Under the pieces are notes generated by a model that was given only the letters and a program-made list of their open reading frames with translations, searched no databases and was not told the origin of the DNA. From Chloroflexi bacterium bin125 (lineage in GTDB: Bacteria > Chloroflexota > Dehalococcoidia > Bin125), in the NCBI GenBank assembly GCA_002239025.1, contig MPNM01000010.1, forward strand, positions 1 to 64,000: DNA of 64,000 nt, read 5' to 3'. Positions 43,122-52,414 of this stretch are shown in pieces (position 1 is the stretch's first letter; each line of letters opens with the position of its first letter). A program made the position numbers and the translations under genes.

Positions 43122-43261
43122 TCCCCATCTCCCCCCTTGGGGGGGGAGATGCCGAAGGCAGAGGGGGGGTCCGCTGTTCGGGAGCCCTATCTGGTCATTG
43201 TTAGCCGACCCCCCCTCTGTCACTCCGTGACATCTCCCCCCACAAGGGGGAGAGAGGGGAC
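43122..43261. repeat. 140-bp family A repeat, inverted and shortened relative of the MITE-like copies
   Basis: It holds the two hairpin units and a core reading CTATCTGGTCATTGTTAGCC, which is the diverged reverse complement of the core in the 15742 and 18656 copies. The terminal AAGAGACTGATGCAT parts are missing. Confidence 0.75.
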
Positions 43262-43285
43262 ACCAAAAGCGAGTGAGGAACAGAA

Positions 43286-45685
43286 GTGAGCACTCGAGCC
43301 CTTGACGGATTGCTGGTCGTTGACTTGAGCGCTGGTCTGGGTGGGGCGTACTGCTCCAAGTTGCTGGCCGATTTCGGTGCTCGGGTGATCGTGGTGGAGC
43401 CGTCTGATGGATCGGAGCTTCGGCTCTGGGGGACCGGCGATCGGGACTGGGGCGGACCGTGGGCTCACCTGAGCGGGGGAAAGGAGTCGGCGGCGCCAGC
43501 CGATACTGATGCTGCCTCGGTGTTGTTTGCGGGACTCTGCCGATCTGCAGATGTGTTGATTCTGGATGAAGGATCACGCTGGCGTTCGGCCTTGCCCAGC
43601 GTGTTACCCGAGCGGGTGGTCGCGGTTGAGTTGTCGCCCTGGGGATCGGACGGGCCGTACGCCGGATGGCGCGGGTCGGATATTGCGACCTGGGCGATGG
43701 GCGGGTACATGTTCTTCACTGGAGATCCGGACGGGGCGCCCTTGATGATTCCCGGCGGACAATCGGAGCTACATTCCGGTGTCCAGGCCACCATCGCCAC
43801 ATTGACGGCCATCCGCGAACGGCGGCGGTCGGGCCACGGGCAGGCGATTGAGATCTCGGCGTTGGAATCGAACCTCTCAGCGCACGCCTGGCTGGTTTCT
43901 TCCTGGATCGCGAGCGGTTCGCCGATGAATCGTGTGCCCAACGACTTCACCAAGACGAAGGACGGCTGGGCGCTGTTCATGCGCGCGGTGCCGAATCCCA
44001 ACATCTTCCTGCTGATCGACCAGCCTGAACGCATGGAAACGGTTGAGATCAACGACATCGACGACTGGCGCAAGCAGTTGGGTCAGTTGTATGAGGATGT
44101 CGAGGTCTGGACGCAGGATTACGACTCGGTCGAGGTCGCCACCAGGGCTCAGGAGCTGCGAGTCGCATGCACGCCGGTGCTCGACGCGCGGGGGCTGGAC
44201 AAGAACGTCCAACTGGCTACTCGCGACTGGTGGGAACTAGGCGAGGACGCCGCCTGGGACGATCTGCGATTCCCCGGTGTCGCGTATCAGTTATCGAAGA
44301 CGGCGGCAGGTCGTCAGGGTCCCGCGCCGTCACTGGGAGAACACACCGCTGCCCTGGAAGCCGAATTCGCAACGTCTGAAGTTCCCAAGCCACCGCCGGC
44401 GATGGCGACGGTCGATCTGCCGCTAGCCGGTCTCAAGGCGGTCGAACTGACGGGCAACTGGGCGGGACCGATTGTGGGTCGGCATCTTGGCGACCTGGGC
44501 GCCGACGTGGTCAAGCTTGAATGGGCCGCCCGTCCAGCAACCCGGGCGCTGTTCATGCCCGGTCCGACACAGGATCCGCAGAGGTATCCCTACGACCGGG
44601 CGATGTACTTCAACCTGCTCAATCGGAACAAACGCGACCTTGTCGTCGACCTCTCAGCCGACGAAGGCAAGCAGATCTTCATGGAGTTGATGCGCGAAGC
44701 CGACGTGTTCGTCGAGAACAACTCGGCCCGGGTGATGCCAAATCTTGGCCTCGACTACGAGACGGTGAGCAAAGAGAATCCGGGCCTGATTTACGTGTCA
44801 ATGTCTGGCTTCGGTGCGACCGGACCATGGCGCGACTGGTCGGCATATGGCTCGAACATCGAGGCATCGTCCGGATTGGCGTCTGTGACCGGATACCAGT
44901 CCGATCAGGTGCGGCGGACTCCGCTGTTCTATGCCGATCCGGTGTCGGGCAACCACGCGACGGTCGCCATCCTCGCAGCCTTGGAGCACCGCGAGGAAAC
45001 CGGCGAGGGACAGTACATTGATGTGGCGCTGAACGAGGCGGGAGCTGCGTACTTCTTTGAGGCGTTGATGGAGTATCAGACCTCTCGGCAGATTCGCCGG
45101 CCCAATGGCAATCGCGATGCTTGCTTCGCCCCACAGGGCGCCTATCGGTCGATGGGCGAAGACACCTGGATCGCGCTGTCGGTGCAAAGCGACTCGGACT
45201 GGGTTGCGCTGTGCCGCGCGATCGGTCGTGAAGATCTGTTGGCCGACGACGGTCTGTCGGAACTCGAAGGACGTATTGCGCGTCACGACGAGCTAGACGC
45301 GGCAATCGAGGCCTGGACCAGCGAACGCGAACAGTATGAGGCAGCGTGGGAGTTGCAGCGCGCGGGTGTCTCGGCTGCGCCGATACTGGCCAACTGGCAA
45401 GTGCTGCACGACCCGCACATCCACGCGCGCGGGTTCTACCAGTGGGTCGAACACTCGGTGGTCGGCGTGTATCCCTACCCGTCCTGGCCCTGGCGATTCA
45501 GCCGGACGCAACCGTTGATCCGACGGGCGGCACCGAGGTTCGCCGAGCACAACCACGAGGTGTTGTCGGAGTTGGGCTACGACGAGGAACAGATCGCCGA
45601 GCTGTACGCGCTAGAAATCACGTCGGATGTGCCGACCGCGCCACTGCTGATATCGCGCGGGGGCCTCAGCGCCTCGGATGACTGA
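43286..45685 (+). CDS. Fused double-domain CaiB/BaiF CoA-transferase
   Basis: A 799-residue chain made of two complete CaiB/BaiF halves, residues 1-365 and 380-799, each starting with the family signature (LLVVDLSAGLGGAYCSKLLA; LKAVELTGNWAGPIVGRHLG). The second half has the catalytic Asp, D551 in FYADPVSG. At the matching place the first half has E161 (SELHSG), so the halves are not equivalent. GTG at 43286 has GAGGA seven bases upstream. CaiB proteins work as interlocked dimers, so this is a covalent version of the two-gene pairs nearby. Substrate unknown. Confidence 0.93.
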   Translation: MSTRALDGLLVVDLSAGLGGAYCSKLLADFGARVIVVEPSDGSELRLWGTGDRDWGGPWAHLSGGKESAAPADTDAASVLFAGLCRSADVLILDEGSRWRSALPSVLPERVVAVELSPWGSDGPYAGWRGSDIATWAMGGYMFFTGDPDGAPLMIPGGQSELHSGVQATIATLTAIRERRRSGHGQAIEISALESNLSAHAWLVSSWIASGSPMNRVPNDFTKTKDGWALFMRAVPNPNIFLLIDQPERMETVEINDIDDWRKQLGQLYEDVEVWTQDYDSVEVATRAQELRVACTPVLDARGLDKNVQLATRDWWELGEDAAWDDLRFPGVAYQLSKTAAGRQGPAPSLGEHTAALEAEFATSEVPKPPPAMATVDLPLAGLKAVELTGNWAGPIVGRHLGDLGADVVKLEWAARPATRALFMPGPTQDPQRYPYDRAMYFNLLNRNKRDLVVDLSADEGKQIFMELMREADVFVENNSARVMPNLGLDYETVSKENPGLIYVSMSGFGATGPWRDWSAYGSNIEASSGLASVTGYQSDQVRRTPLFYADPVSGNHATVAILAALEHREETGEGQYIDVALNEAGAAYFFEALMEYQTSRQIRRPNGNRDACFAPQGAYRSMGEDTWIALSVQSDSDWVALCRAIGREDLLADDGLSELEGRIARHDELDAAIEAWTSEREQYEAAWELQRAGVSAAPILANWQVLHDPHIHARGFYQWVEHSVVGVYPYPSWPWRFSRTQPLIRRAAPRFAEHNHEVLSELGYDEEQIAELYALEITSDVPTAPLLISRGGLSASDD

Positions 45686-45727
45686 CGGGGCGGCGCGATA
45701 TGCTGGATGGCGTGCGAGGCAGCTGCG

Positions 45728-46000
45728 ATGACGACCACAGCCAACGAACCCACGGCGGCAGGCGATGGCGATCTTGGGCGGCGGGACCAAGAATTTGGTC
45801 CTATTGAAAAACTTCGCGACCTCGTAGAGCTGGCAGGAAGACTCGCAGCCGAGATTCCGGAAGCACAGCGCAAGACAGAGCGGGCGCAGATGCTTGCTTA
45901 TCTGGACGAAGTGGCGGCACGTAAGCCTAGTCGGCGTCCGGATGCACAGAAGGAACGAATCGTCAGCCCGCGGAATCGAAGTAGTCGAACTGACAACTGA
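45728..46000 (+). CDS. Small hypothetical protein, possible antitoxin remnant
   Basis: A 90-residue polar protein with a flexible start (TTTANEPTAAGDGD) and a likely helical middle (FGPIEKLRDLVELAGRLAAE, then ERAQMLAYLDEVAA). I do not recognise the family. Its end overlaps the broken PIN gene that follows, so it may be the partner antitoxin of a dead toxin-antitoxin pair. ATG at 45728 is preceded by GAGGC at a loose distance. Coding status is moderately likely. Confidence 0.45.
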   Translation: MTTTANEPTAAGDGDLGRRDQEFGPIEKLRDLVELAGRLAAEIPEAQRKTERAQMLAYLDEVAARKPSRRPDAQKERIVSPRNRSSRTDN

Positions 46001-46184
46001 CTTGGTCAGTGAGGGCATCGCAGCGTACTCAGGCGAGTTCCTCTACACGCGGCTGAGTCTTCAGGACTGCATCTCGATTCTGGTGATGCGTCAGCGGGGG
46101 ATATCCGAGGCCTTGACAGCTGATCGGGAGTTCACGTTGGCCGGAGTTGATGTGCTGATGCAGGCGCCGAGTGCCCGGCGCTAA
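45969..46184 (+). pseudogene. C-terminal fragment of a PIN domain (VapC-like) protein
   Basis: About 70 residues match the end of a PIN domain: GIEVVELTTDLVSEGIAAYS, LSLQDCISILVMRQRGI, EALTADREFTLAGVDVL. The Asp in LSLQD and in TADREF are kept, but the N-terminal half with the first Asp and Glu is absent in every frame upstream. It overlaps the small hypothetical gene by 32 bases in another frame. This looks like a decayed toxin gene. Confidence 0.7.
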
Positions 46185-46927
46185 GGCTGGCGCAGGATGA
46201 TTCGAGAACTTCCGTTGCTGATCACTTTGACTGCCAGTGCGATCTTGTTGTTCTTGTCGAGGATGTCCCAATAGGCGTCTGCGACTTGCTCAGGGTTTCC
46301 TCTGAGTGGCAGCCAGAGTGGATCTCCGGCGTATGGCGGCAGTGGATTGCCATCGTGGCGGTAGGTCGTGATTCCGTAGCCGAGACCCTTCGGTGGGAAG
46401 GGGACTCGCCAGACGACTCGGTCGGTCTCTGCGTGGTCGGCGGCGTTGGCGCGGAGGATGGCCATGGACAGTTCGCCATGTCCGCGAAGGTCGAGCATGG
46501 CTGCGATGCGCGGCGTGTAGTTAGGCGCGTCGTCCTCTCGTTCCCGCACCGCGAGCGCGTCCTCCAAGCGGGCAGACCGTTCGATCGTGTATTGGATCGT
46601 GCGCGTGTGGTCGCCATTTGTGACCAGATAGATGTCTGGCAGTTGAAGCATCGCGTCGTAGATGATGTTCGTCGGATCGCTGACCAGCGCAGGATCGCGA
46701 GCCTCGGTGCGAAGTTCCTCGTTGTGAGCGCCACCGACGACAAAGCGGCGATTCCGGCTGTTCTCACTTCTCCCCATAATCCAATAGATCTGGACCCAGA
46801 CGTCGGAATCGTCCGCCGTTTCCAGCCTTCCCACGACGATGCCGCGACCCGGGTAGCTGTTGGCGGCCAGATGTCGGCCGAAGTTCTGCTCGGCGAAGAC
46901 TCGGAGCTCTTCGATTTGTGAAGTCAT
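46181..46927 (-). CDS. PurO-like IMP cyclohydrolase family protein
   Basis: A 248-residue protein related to archaeal PurO, the IMP cyclohydrolase that closes the purine ring. Typical stretches are AANSYPGRGIVVGRLE, YWIMGRSENSRNRRFV and GPSENGD-like VTNGDHTRTI. In bacteria most purine genomes use PurH, so this copy may have a related Ntn-fold amidohydrolase role instead. A TACTCT hexamer six bases before ATG indicates a leaderless mRNA. It is divergent from the biotin carboxylase gene, whose promoter is 25 bases away. Family match is good; function is inferred. Confidence 0.75.
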   Translation of the reverse strand: MTSQIEELRVFAEQNFGRHLAANSYPGRGIVVGRLETADDSDVWVQIYWIMGRSENSRNRRFVVGGAHNEELRTEARDPALVSDPTNIIYDAMLQLPDIYLVTNGDHTRTIQYTIERSARLEDALAVREREDDAPNYTPRIAAMLDLRGHGELSMAILRANAADHAETDRVVWRVPFPPKGLGYGITTYRHDGNPLPPYAGDPLWLPLRGNPEQVADAYWDILDKNNKIALAVKVISNGSSRIILRQP

Positions 46928-46933
46928 GTCCTC

Positions 46934-46939
46934 AGAGTA
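46934..46939 (-). promoter_or_regulatory. Leaderless -10 element TACTCT for the PurO-like gene
   Basis: On the minus strand TACTCT, six bases (GAGGAC), then ATG at 46927. GAGGAC could also be read as a Shine-Dalgarno, but its spacing would be one base. Confidence 0.5.
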
Positions 46940-46963
46940 TCCGTCTCAGCCGGAGGTCAGAGA

Positions 46964-46969
46964 TAGACT
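46964..46969 (+). promoter_or_regulatory. Leaderless -10 element TAGACT for the biotin carboxylase operon
   Basis: TAGACT, six bases (CAGGGC), then ATG at 46976. Together with TACTCT it forms a divergent promoter pair in a 48-base gap. Confidence 0.55.
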
Positions 46970-46975
46970 CAGGGC

Positions 46976-48874
46976 ATGTCCGACAGCGCACGGCTCCCGT
47001 CTCGTGTCTTGATTGCCAATCGCGGCGAAATTGCGACACGGATCATCCGGACTTGTCATCTCCTGAACGTACAAACTGTTGCCGTCTACTCGGATGCCGA
47101 CCGGTCAGCACCGCACGTAGCGGCGGCCGATCAGGCTGGGCGCGTCGGCGCTGCGCCAGCGTCCGAGAGCTATCTCAACGTTCCCGCGTTGATTGACGCG
47201 GCTCAATTGACGGGCGCCGACGCGGTTCATCCCGGCTACGGATTCCTCTCGGAGCGCGCCGATTTCGCGCGTGCAGTGGTGGATGCGGGACTGATCTGGA
47301 TCGGGCCGCCGCCTGATGTGATCGACGCGCTGGGCGACAAGGTGTCGGCCCGGCGCTTGGCGTCGCAGGCCGGTGTTCCCGTGGCCGACGGTATCGAGGG
47401 CGATCTCGGCGACGCTGCCCTAGCCTCGGGCATTGCCGAACTGGGCTTTCCGGTCATGGTCAAGGCCGCGGCGGGCGGCGGCGGACGCGGGATGCGCTTG
47501 CTCAGGAGCGCTGAAGATGCGCCGGATGGATTGGAAGCGGCCGTCGCAGGAGCTCGACGCGAGGCTCAGGCAGCGTTTGGCGATGGGCGACTACTCGTCG
47601 AACGAGCACTGTCGGACGGGCGTCACGTCGAGGTACAGGTGATGTTCGACGTACACGGCCACGGCATCCATCTTGGCGAACGCGATTGCTCGGTCCAGCG
47701 TCGTCGACAGAAGGTAATCGAGGAATCGCCGTCTCCGGCGGTCGATTCAGCGTTGCGAGCCAGGCTGGGCGAGGCGGCGCTAGGCGTCTGCCGAGCCGCT
47801 GGCTATGTCGGGGCTGGGACCGTCGAGTTCCTGCTGATGCCGGACGGCTCGTTCGTCTTCCTGGAAGTGAATGCCCGCATCCAGGTCGAGCATCCGGTGA
47901 CGGAAGCGGTCACGGGACTTGACCTCGTCGAGCTACAACTCCGTGTCGCTGGTGGCGAAACCCTGGCAATCTCGCAGGATGATGTGCAGTTCGATGGACA
48001 CGCGATCGAGACTCGAATCTATGCCGAGGATCCGTCGCGAGGATACATGCCCTCGACTGGCCGGCTGCGGTGGTTTGCTCCACTGGATGAACGAGCGCGG
48101 CATGATGTCGGTCCAGTGACCGGCGATGTCGTCACGGCTCACTACGACCCGATGCTGGCCAAGACAATCGTGCATGCCCCGAGTCGCGGCGAATCGGTCG
48201 AACGCGCTTTGCAAGCACTGGACGGATGGGCGATTGACGGAGTGACGACCAACCTGGCTCAGCTTTCGGCGATCCTGAGATCTGACGACTTTTGCGACGG
48301 CGAAGTCGATATTGCGTGGCTGGAACGAGTCGAGCTAGCCGAACGGTCAGTTCCGTTTGAGGCCTTGTCGGTTGCAGCGCGGGCTGAAGCCGAGCAGGGC
48401 GCGTGGAGATCGTCAGGCGAGCTGATGCGCAAGTATCTGCTGCATGGGCGATCGTATGAGATCAGCATCGCGCGGACGACTGCAGGGTGGCAGGCGACCG
48501 TTGATGGTGAATCGGTTCCGGTTCCGAGTGGTCGCGACTGGTCGGCCGATGTCGGCTCACGAGGCGTCGTGGTGTCGAACGGCGGACAACGATGGGTGTT
48601 CTTGAGAGCACGACGACAGCGGACCGCCGGCAGGAATCGGCGTGCTGGCGGAGCGAACGTGGTTCGCGCCCCAATGCCGGGCACGATGATTGAGGTACTG
48701 GTCGCAGTCGGCGATGAGGTGGAAGCGGGACAAACGCTCGTGGTGATGGAAGCGATGAAGATCGAGCACCTGCTTACCGCTCCGAACGGTGGGGTTGTGA
48801 GCGCGGTGCATACGTCAGCGGGCGCGTCCGTTGACGAGGACACGGTGTTGATCGAGCTGGGAGCAACCACATGA
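46976..48874 (+). CDS. Acyl-CoA carboxylase alpha chain (biotin carboxylase + biotin carrier)
   Basis: A 632-residue chain with biotin carboxylase (residues 9-450: RVLIANRGEIATRIIRTC, the ATP-grasp loop KAAAGGGGRGMRL, EVNARIQVEHPVTEA) and a C-terminal biotin-carrier domain whose biotinylated Lys is K595 in VVMEAMKIEH. The order matches the alpha chain of propionyl- or methylcrotonyl-CoA carboxylase rather than two-gene acetyl-CoA carboxylase. No carboxyltransferase (beta) gene lies nearby, so the partner must be elsewhere. It leads an operon with two peptidase genes, overlapping the next by ATGA. Confidence 0.93.
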   Translation: MSDSARLPSRVLIANRGEIATRIIRTCHLLNVQTVAVYSDADRSAPHVAAADQAGRVGAAPASESYLNVPALIDAAQLTGADAVHPGYGFLSERADFARAVVDAGLIWIGPPPDVIDALGDKVSARRLASQAGVPVADGIEGDLGDAALASGIAELGFPVMVKAAAGGGGRGMRLLRSAEDAPDGLEAAVAGARREAQAAFGDGRLLVERALSDGRHVEVQVMFDVHGHGIHLGERDCSVQRRRQKVIEESPSPAVDSALRARLGEAALGVCRAAGYVGAGTVEFLLMPDGSFVFLEVNARIQVEHPVTEAVTGLDLVELQLRVAGGETLAISQDDVQFDGHAIETRIYAEDPSRGYMPSTGRLRWFAPLDERARHDVGPVTGDVVTAHYDPMLAKTIVHAPSRGESVERALQALDGWAIDGVTTNLAQLSAILRSDDFCDGEVDIAWLERVELAERSVPFEALSVAARAEAEQGAWRSSGELMRKYLLHGRSYEISIARTTAGWQATVDGESVPVPSGRDWSADVGSRGVVVSNGGQRWVFLRARRQRTAGRNRRAGGANVVRAPMPGTMIEVLVAVGDEVEAGQTLVVMEAMKIEHLLTAPNGGVVSAVHTSAGASVDEDTVLIELGATT

Positions 48875-50283
48875 ACGCTGGCGAACAGGCTGGAGTCCTG
48901 AGGCAGCGACGGCAGCGAGTCGAGACTGCTTGGTCGGGCATTGACGTCGATGGTCCTGTGTTGATCCCGGCCAGTCTGCCGATCCCGATTGATGGCACGG
49001 ACCAATTCCACGAGTTTCATGCGCATCCCGAGTTTCAGTACTTGACCGGCGTCGCCGAACCCGGCGCTGCCCTGGCCTGGGAGCGTGAGCGCGGTTGGAC
49101 GCTGTTTGCGCCGTCGCTGTCGGTCGAGGATTTGGTCTGGATGTCTGCGCCGCCTTCGGCTGATGCGCTGGCCAAAGCAACCGGCGTCGGGCGATCGGTT
49201 GACCGGTCGGAGCTGGCCGGCTGGCTGGAATCGCAGCGCGGTCGCGGCTTGGTCTTGCTGGGATCACGCGACATCGAGACGCGGGCCACGGAATATGGCG
49301 TCGAAGCCTGGTCGACCCTGGAAGCAGTGGTTGACGAGGATGCGACCGATCGGCTGGGCAAGGCGCTGGCGAAGTTGCGGCGGGCGAAGGATGCCGTCGA
49401 GATGGATCGGATGACTCGCGCTGTGGACGCTGCTGTGGAGGGTCACCTTGCGGCGCAACGGTTGGCTCGACACGGACTGACTGAGCGCGCACTGCAAATC
49501 GAGATGGAAGCGGAGTTTTTCCGCCAGGGCGGCGCGCGGACGGCCTATGGGTCGATCATCGGCTCGGGTCCGAATTCTGCGATCCTGCATGGGACGCCGG
49601 GCGAACGGGTGATGTCGGACGGAGAGCTGGTGTTGATCGACGCTGGCGCCGAAATTGAGGGTTACGCCTCCGACGTGAGCCGCACATTCCCCGTGTCTGC
49701 GTCGTTCACGACAATTCAACGCGAGTTGTACAACGTCGTGCTGGCCGCTCAGCAGGAGGCGATTGCAGCGGCAGGACCGGGTGTCGAGTACAAGTCGTTG
49801 CATCTGCAAGCCTCGGCGACAATTGCGCAGGGGCTGGTTGATGTGGGCGTCTTGCGAGGGTCGGTTGATGAACTTGTCGCGGCTGACGCCCACGCGCTGT
49901 TCTTCTCGCATGGTCTGGGACACATGCTGGGGCTGTCGACGCATGACTGCGGCGGTTATCTCGAAGGTCGCGTGCCCGAGGATCGGTTTGGGCTCGCCTA
50001 TCTGCGAGCCGACCTGCCGCTACAGCCGGGGTATGTCGTGACGATCGAACCAGGCGTCTACTTTGTTCCGGCGCTGCTCAACGATCCTGCCCGCCGTGAG
50101 CGATACGCGGAGATGGTGAACTGGGACGTGGTGGATGGGATGCTGGACTTTGGCGGCATTCGGATTGAGGACGATGTCCTGATCACGACCGATGGTTGCG
50201 ACGTGATGAGCGGCGCTCTGCCGTCGGCGGCGGCGGAGATCGAAGCGATTCGCCGGGATGCGTTGGGTGTGACGAGTGACTGA
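48871..50283 (+). CDS. M24 family metallopeptidase, Xaa-Pro aminopeptidase type
   Basis: A 470-residue peptidase that would release an N-terminal residue in front of proline. The N-terminal domain (about 1-175) includes the HAHPEFQYLTGVAEPGA motif of AMP_N proteins. The dinuclear metal site is formed by Asp in LIDAGAEI, Asp in YASDVSRTF, His in GLGHMLGL, Glu in TIEPGVYF and Glu in IRIEDDVL. ATGA overlap with the upstream gene and an eight-base overlap with the S9 gene show tight translational coupling. Confidence 0.93.
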   Translation: MNAGEQAGVLRQRRQRVETAWSGIDVDGPVLIPASLPIPIDGTDQFHEFHAHPEFQYLTGVAEPGAALAWERERGWTLFAPSLSVEDLVWMSAPPSADALAKATGVGRSVDRSELAGWLESQRGRGLVLLGSRDIETRATEYGVEAWSTLEAVVDEDATDRLGKALAKLRRAKDAVEMDRMTRAVDAAVEGHLAAQRLARHGLTERALQIEMEAEFFRQGGARTAYGSIIGSGPNSAILHGTPGERVMSDGELVLIDAGAEIEGYASDVSRTFPVSASFTTIQRELYNVVLAAQQEAIAAAGPGVEYKSLHLQASATIAQGLVDVGVLRGSVDELVAADAHALFFSHGLGHMLGLSTHDCGGYLEGRVPEDRFGLAYLRADLPLQPGYVVTIEPGVYFVPALLNDPARRERYAEMVNWDVVDGMLDFGGIRIEDDVLITTDGCDVMSGALPSAAAEIEAIRRDALGVTSD

Positions 50284-52387
50284 GCGACTGACGATCTCGG
50301 ATGTGGCGACGTATCCGCGTCCAGGCATGGACGCGCCGGGGATGGTTGGGTTCACGCCCGACAGTTCTGCAATGACATGGTTGCACGCCGCCGATGGCGG
50401 ACTCGTCAGGTCGTTATGGCGGATCGATGTGCTGAGCGGTGAACGCTCCGTAATCTCCGGACCTGGCGCTGATTCCCCGATGTCTCGCGAGGAAGAGTTG
50501 CTGCGCGAGCGCACACGAACACGGGAACTTGGAGTGTCGTCCTACTCGTGGGCACGAGAGTCTGACCTTCCTGTGCTGATGATTCCGGGTCCGACGGTTC
50601 GGGTTTCCATCGACGGTGAGCCGCTGCGCGAACTAGCCGGATCCGAGGGCGCGCTGACTCCCGCACTGAGCCCAGACGGTACACAGTTGTCATTTGTGCG
50701 TGGTGGTGAGCTGTTCGTAGTCGATGTCGATGGCCAATCGGAGGCGACTCAACTCACTTCGGGCGCAGAAGACGGCCTAACTCACGGCCTCGCCGACTAC
50801 ATCGCGCAGGAAGAGTTTGGACAGCTGCGCGGCCACTGGTGGTCGAAGGACGGACAGATCGCCTACCTACGAGTCGACGAGCGGCACGTCGCGCCGTATC
50901 CAATCGTGCACCAGGGCTCGACCGATGTTGATGTCGAGACGCATCGATATCCGTTCTCAGGCGAAGAGAACGCGCACGTGTCCCTCGGGATTGCGGACCT
51001 CCCTAGCGGCGAGCATCGGGAACTGCCACTTCCTGAAGAAGATGGATATCTCGTTCGCGTTGCATGGTGGGCCGACTCAAGCGACGGACAACGCCTGGTG
51101 GCGCAGTGGATCAATCGCGATCAGAACCGTCTGCGATTGTTGGCGTTTTCGGAGTCGGGCGAAGCAGCTGTGCTGATCGATGAGACGCAGGAGCCGTGGG
51201 TCAATGTGGCCGACGCCGCCCGCGGATTAGCCGATGGCACCTTCCTCTGGTCGTCGGAATCAAGCGGGTATCGGCACTTGTCGCTGCGGGCAGAGGACGG
51301 TTCGGAGATTCGCACTCTGACGTCGGGCGAATGGGTTGTTGATGGCGTGATCGGAGTGGACGAGGACTCTCGTTGGGTTTACTTCAGTAGCACTCGCGGA
51401 TCTCCGTTGGAACGACGGGTCGAACGGGTCTCGCTGGATGGCGGTGAGATCGAAACGCTGTCGGAGCCGGGCGGCGTGCATGGCGCATCCCTGTCTCGCG
51501 ATGGCAAATGGCTGGCGATGATGAACTCATCGCTGGGCGCTGCGCCGAACATTTCGCTGGTCGCTACCGATGGTTCAGAGCAACGATCGCTGTATAAATC
51601 AGAAGCATCAATCGGCCAACTTGGGCTGGACGCGCCGGAGTTGCGCACATTTTCGGCAGCCGACGGTACGACGCTCTACGGAGCGCTCTATCGACCAGAC
51701 AGCGAAGGTCCGCATCCCGTGTTGGTCGCCGTGTATGGCGGGCCGCATGCTCAGACGGTGCTTGACGCCTGGGGGTTGACCGTCGATCTGCGGGCGCAGT
51801 ACCTGGCGCAGCAGGGTTACCTCGTGCTGAAGCTGGACAATCGGGGAATGGCTGGACGCGGACTGGAGTTTGAGGCGCACCTGCATCGGCAGATGGGCAC
51901 GATCGAGGTGGACGATCAGGCGGCGGCAGTGGAACAGCTCGCCATCGAGGGGCTGGCCGATGTTGACCGTGTCGGCGTCTATGGCTGGTCGTACGGCGGC
52001 TACATGACGGTGATGTCGATGTTGCGCCGACCCGATCTGTTCAAGGTTGGCGTCTCGGGCGCGCCGGTCTCGGACTGGGACGGCTACGACACCGGCTACA
52101 CCGAGCGATACATGGGTACGCCGCAGAACAACGCCGAGGGATACCGCGAAGGCTCACTCCTGACCCACGCCGACAAGCTCGAGGGTCAACTGCTGCTCAT
52201 TCACGGCGGTGTCGATGAAAACGTTCACTTCCGCCATACGGCAAGATTGATCACAGCGCTGACGGCAGCCGACCGTGACTACGACCTGCTGATGTTCCCC
52301 GAGGAGCGTCACATGCCCCGAGATCAGGCCGGACTGGAGTACCAGGAACGCCGAGTCGCCCGCTACTTCGAGCGCCACCTGAAGTGA
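50276..52387 (+). CDS. S9 family peptidase (dipeptidyl-peptidase IV type)
   Basis: A 703-residue serine peptidase with an N-terminal beta-propeller (about 20-440) and a C-terminal catalytic domain. The triad is Ser in YGWSYGGYM, Asp in IHGGVDENVH and His in PEERHMPRD. It has no signal peptide, so acts on imported peptides, probably with the M24 enzyme on proline-containing ones. GTG at 50276 overlaps the stop of the M24 gene by eight bases. Confidence 0.93.
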   Translation: MTERLTISDVATYPRPGMDAPGMVGFTPDSSAMTWLHAADGGLVRSLWRIDVLSGERSVISGPGADSPMSREEELLRERTRTRELGVSSYSWARESDLPVLMIPGPTVRVSIDGEPLRELAGSEGALTPALSPDGTQLSFVRGGELFVVDVDGQSEATQLTSGAEDGLTHGLADYIAQEEFGQLRGHWWSKDGQIAYLRVDERHVAPYPIVHQGSTDVDVETHRYPFSGEENAHVSLGIADLPSGEHRELPLPEEDGYLVRVAWWADSSDGQRLVAQWINRDQNRLRLLAFSESGEAAVLIDETQEPWVNVADAARGLADGTFLWSSESSGYRHLSLRAEDGSEIRTLTSGEWVVDGVIGVDEDSRWVYFSSTRGSPLERRVERVSLDGGEIETLSEPGGVHGASLSRDGKWLAMMNSSLGAAPNISLVATDGSEQRSLYKSEASIGQLGLDAPELRTFSAADGTTLYGALYRPDSEGPHPVLVAVYGGPHAQTVLDAWGLTVDLRAQYLAQQGYLVLKLDNRGMAGRGLEFEAHLHRQMGTIEVDDQAAAVEQLAIEGLADVDRVGVYGWSYGGYMTVMSMLRRPDLFKVGVSGAPVSDWDGYDTGYTERYMGTPQNNAEGYREGSLLTHADKLEGQLLLIHGGVDENVHFRHTARLITALTAADRDYDLLMFPEERHMPRDQAGLEYQERRVARYFERHLK

Positions 52388-52414
52388 TCATCAACTGAGC
52401 ATCCGGGAGGAATG

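Noticed and set aside
13182-43261. Possible CRISPR array, because of many similar palindromic units
   Set aside because: Units are scattered one to three per gap, spacing is irregular, and there are no spacers of constant length or cas genes.
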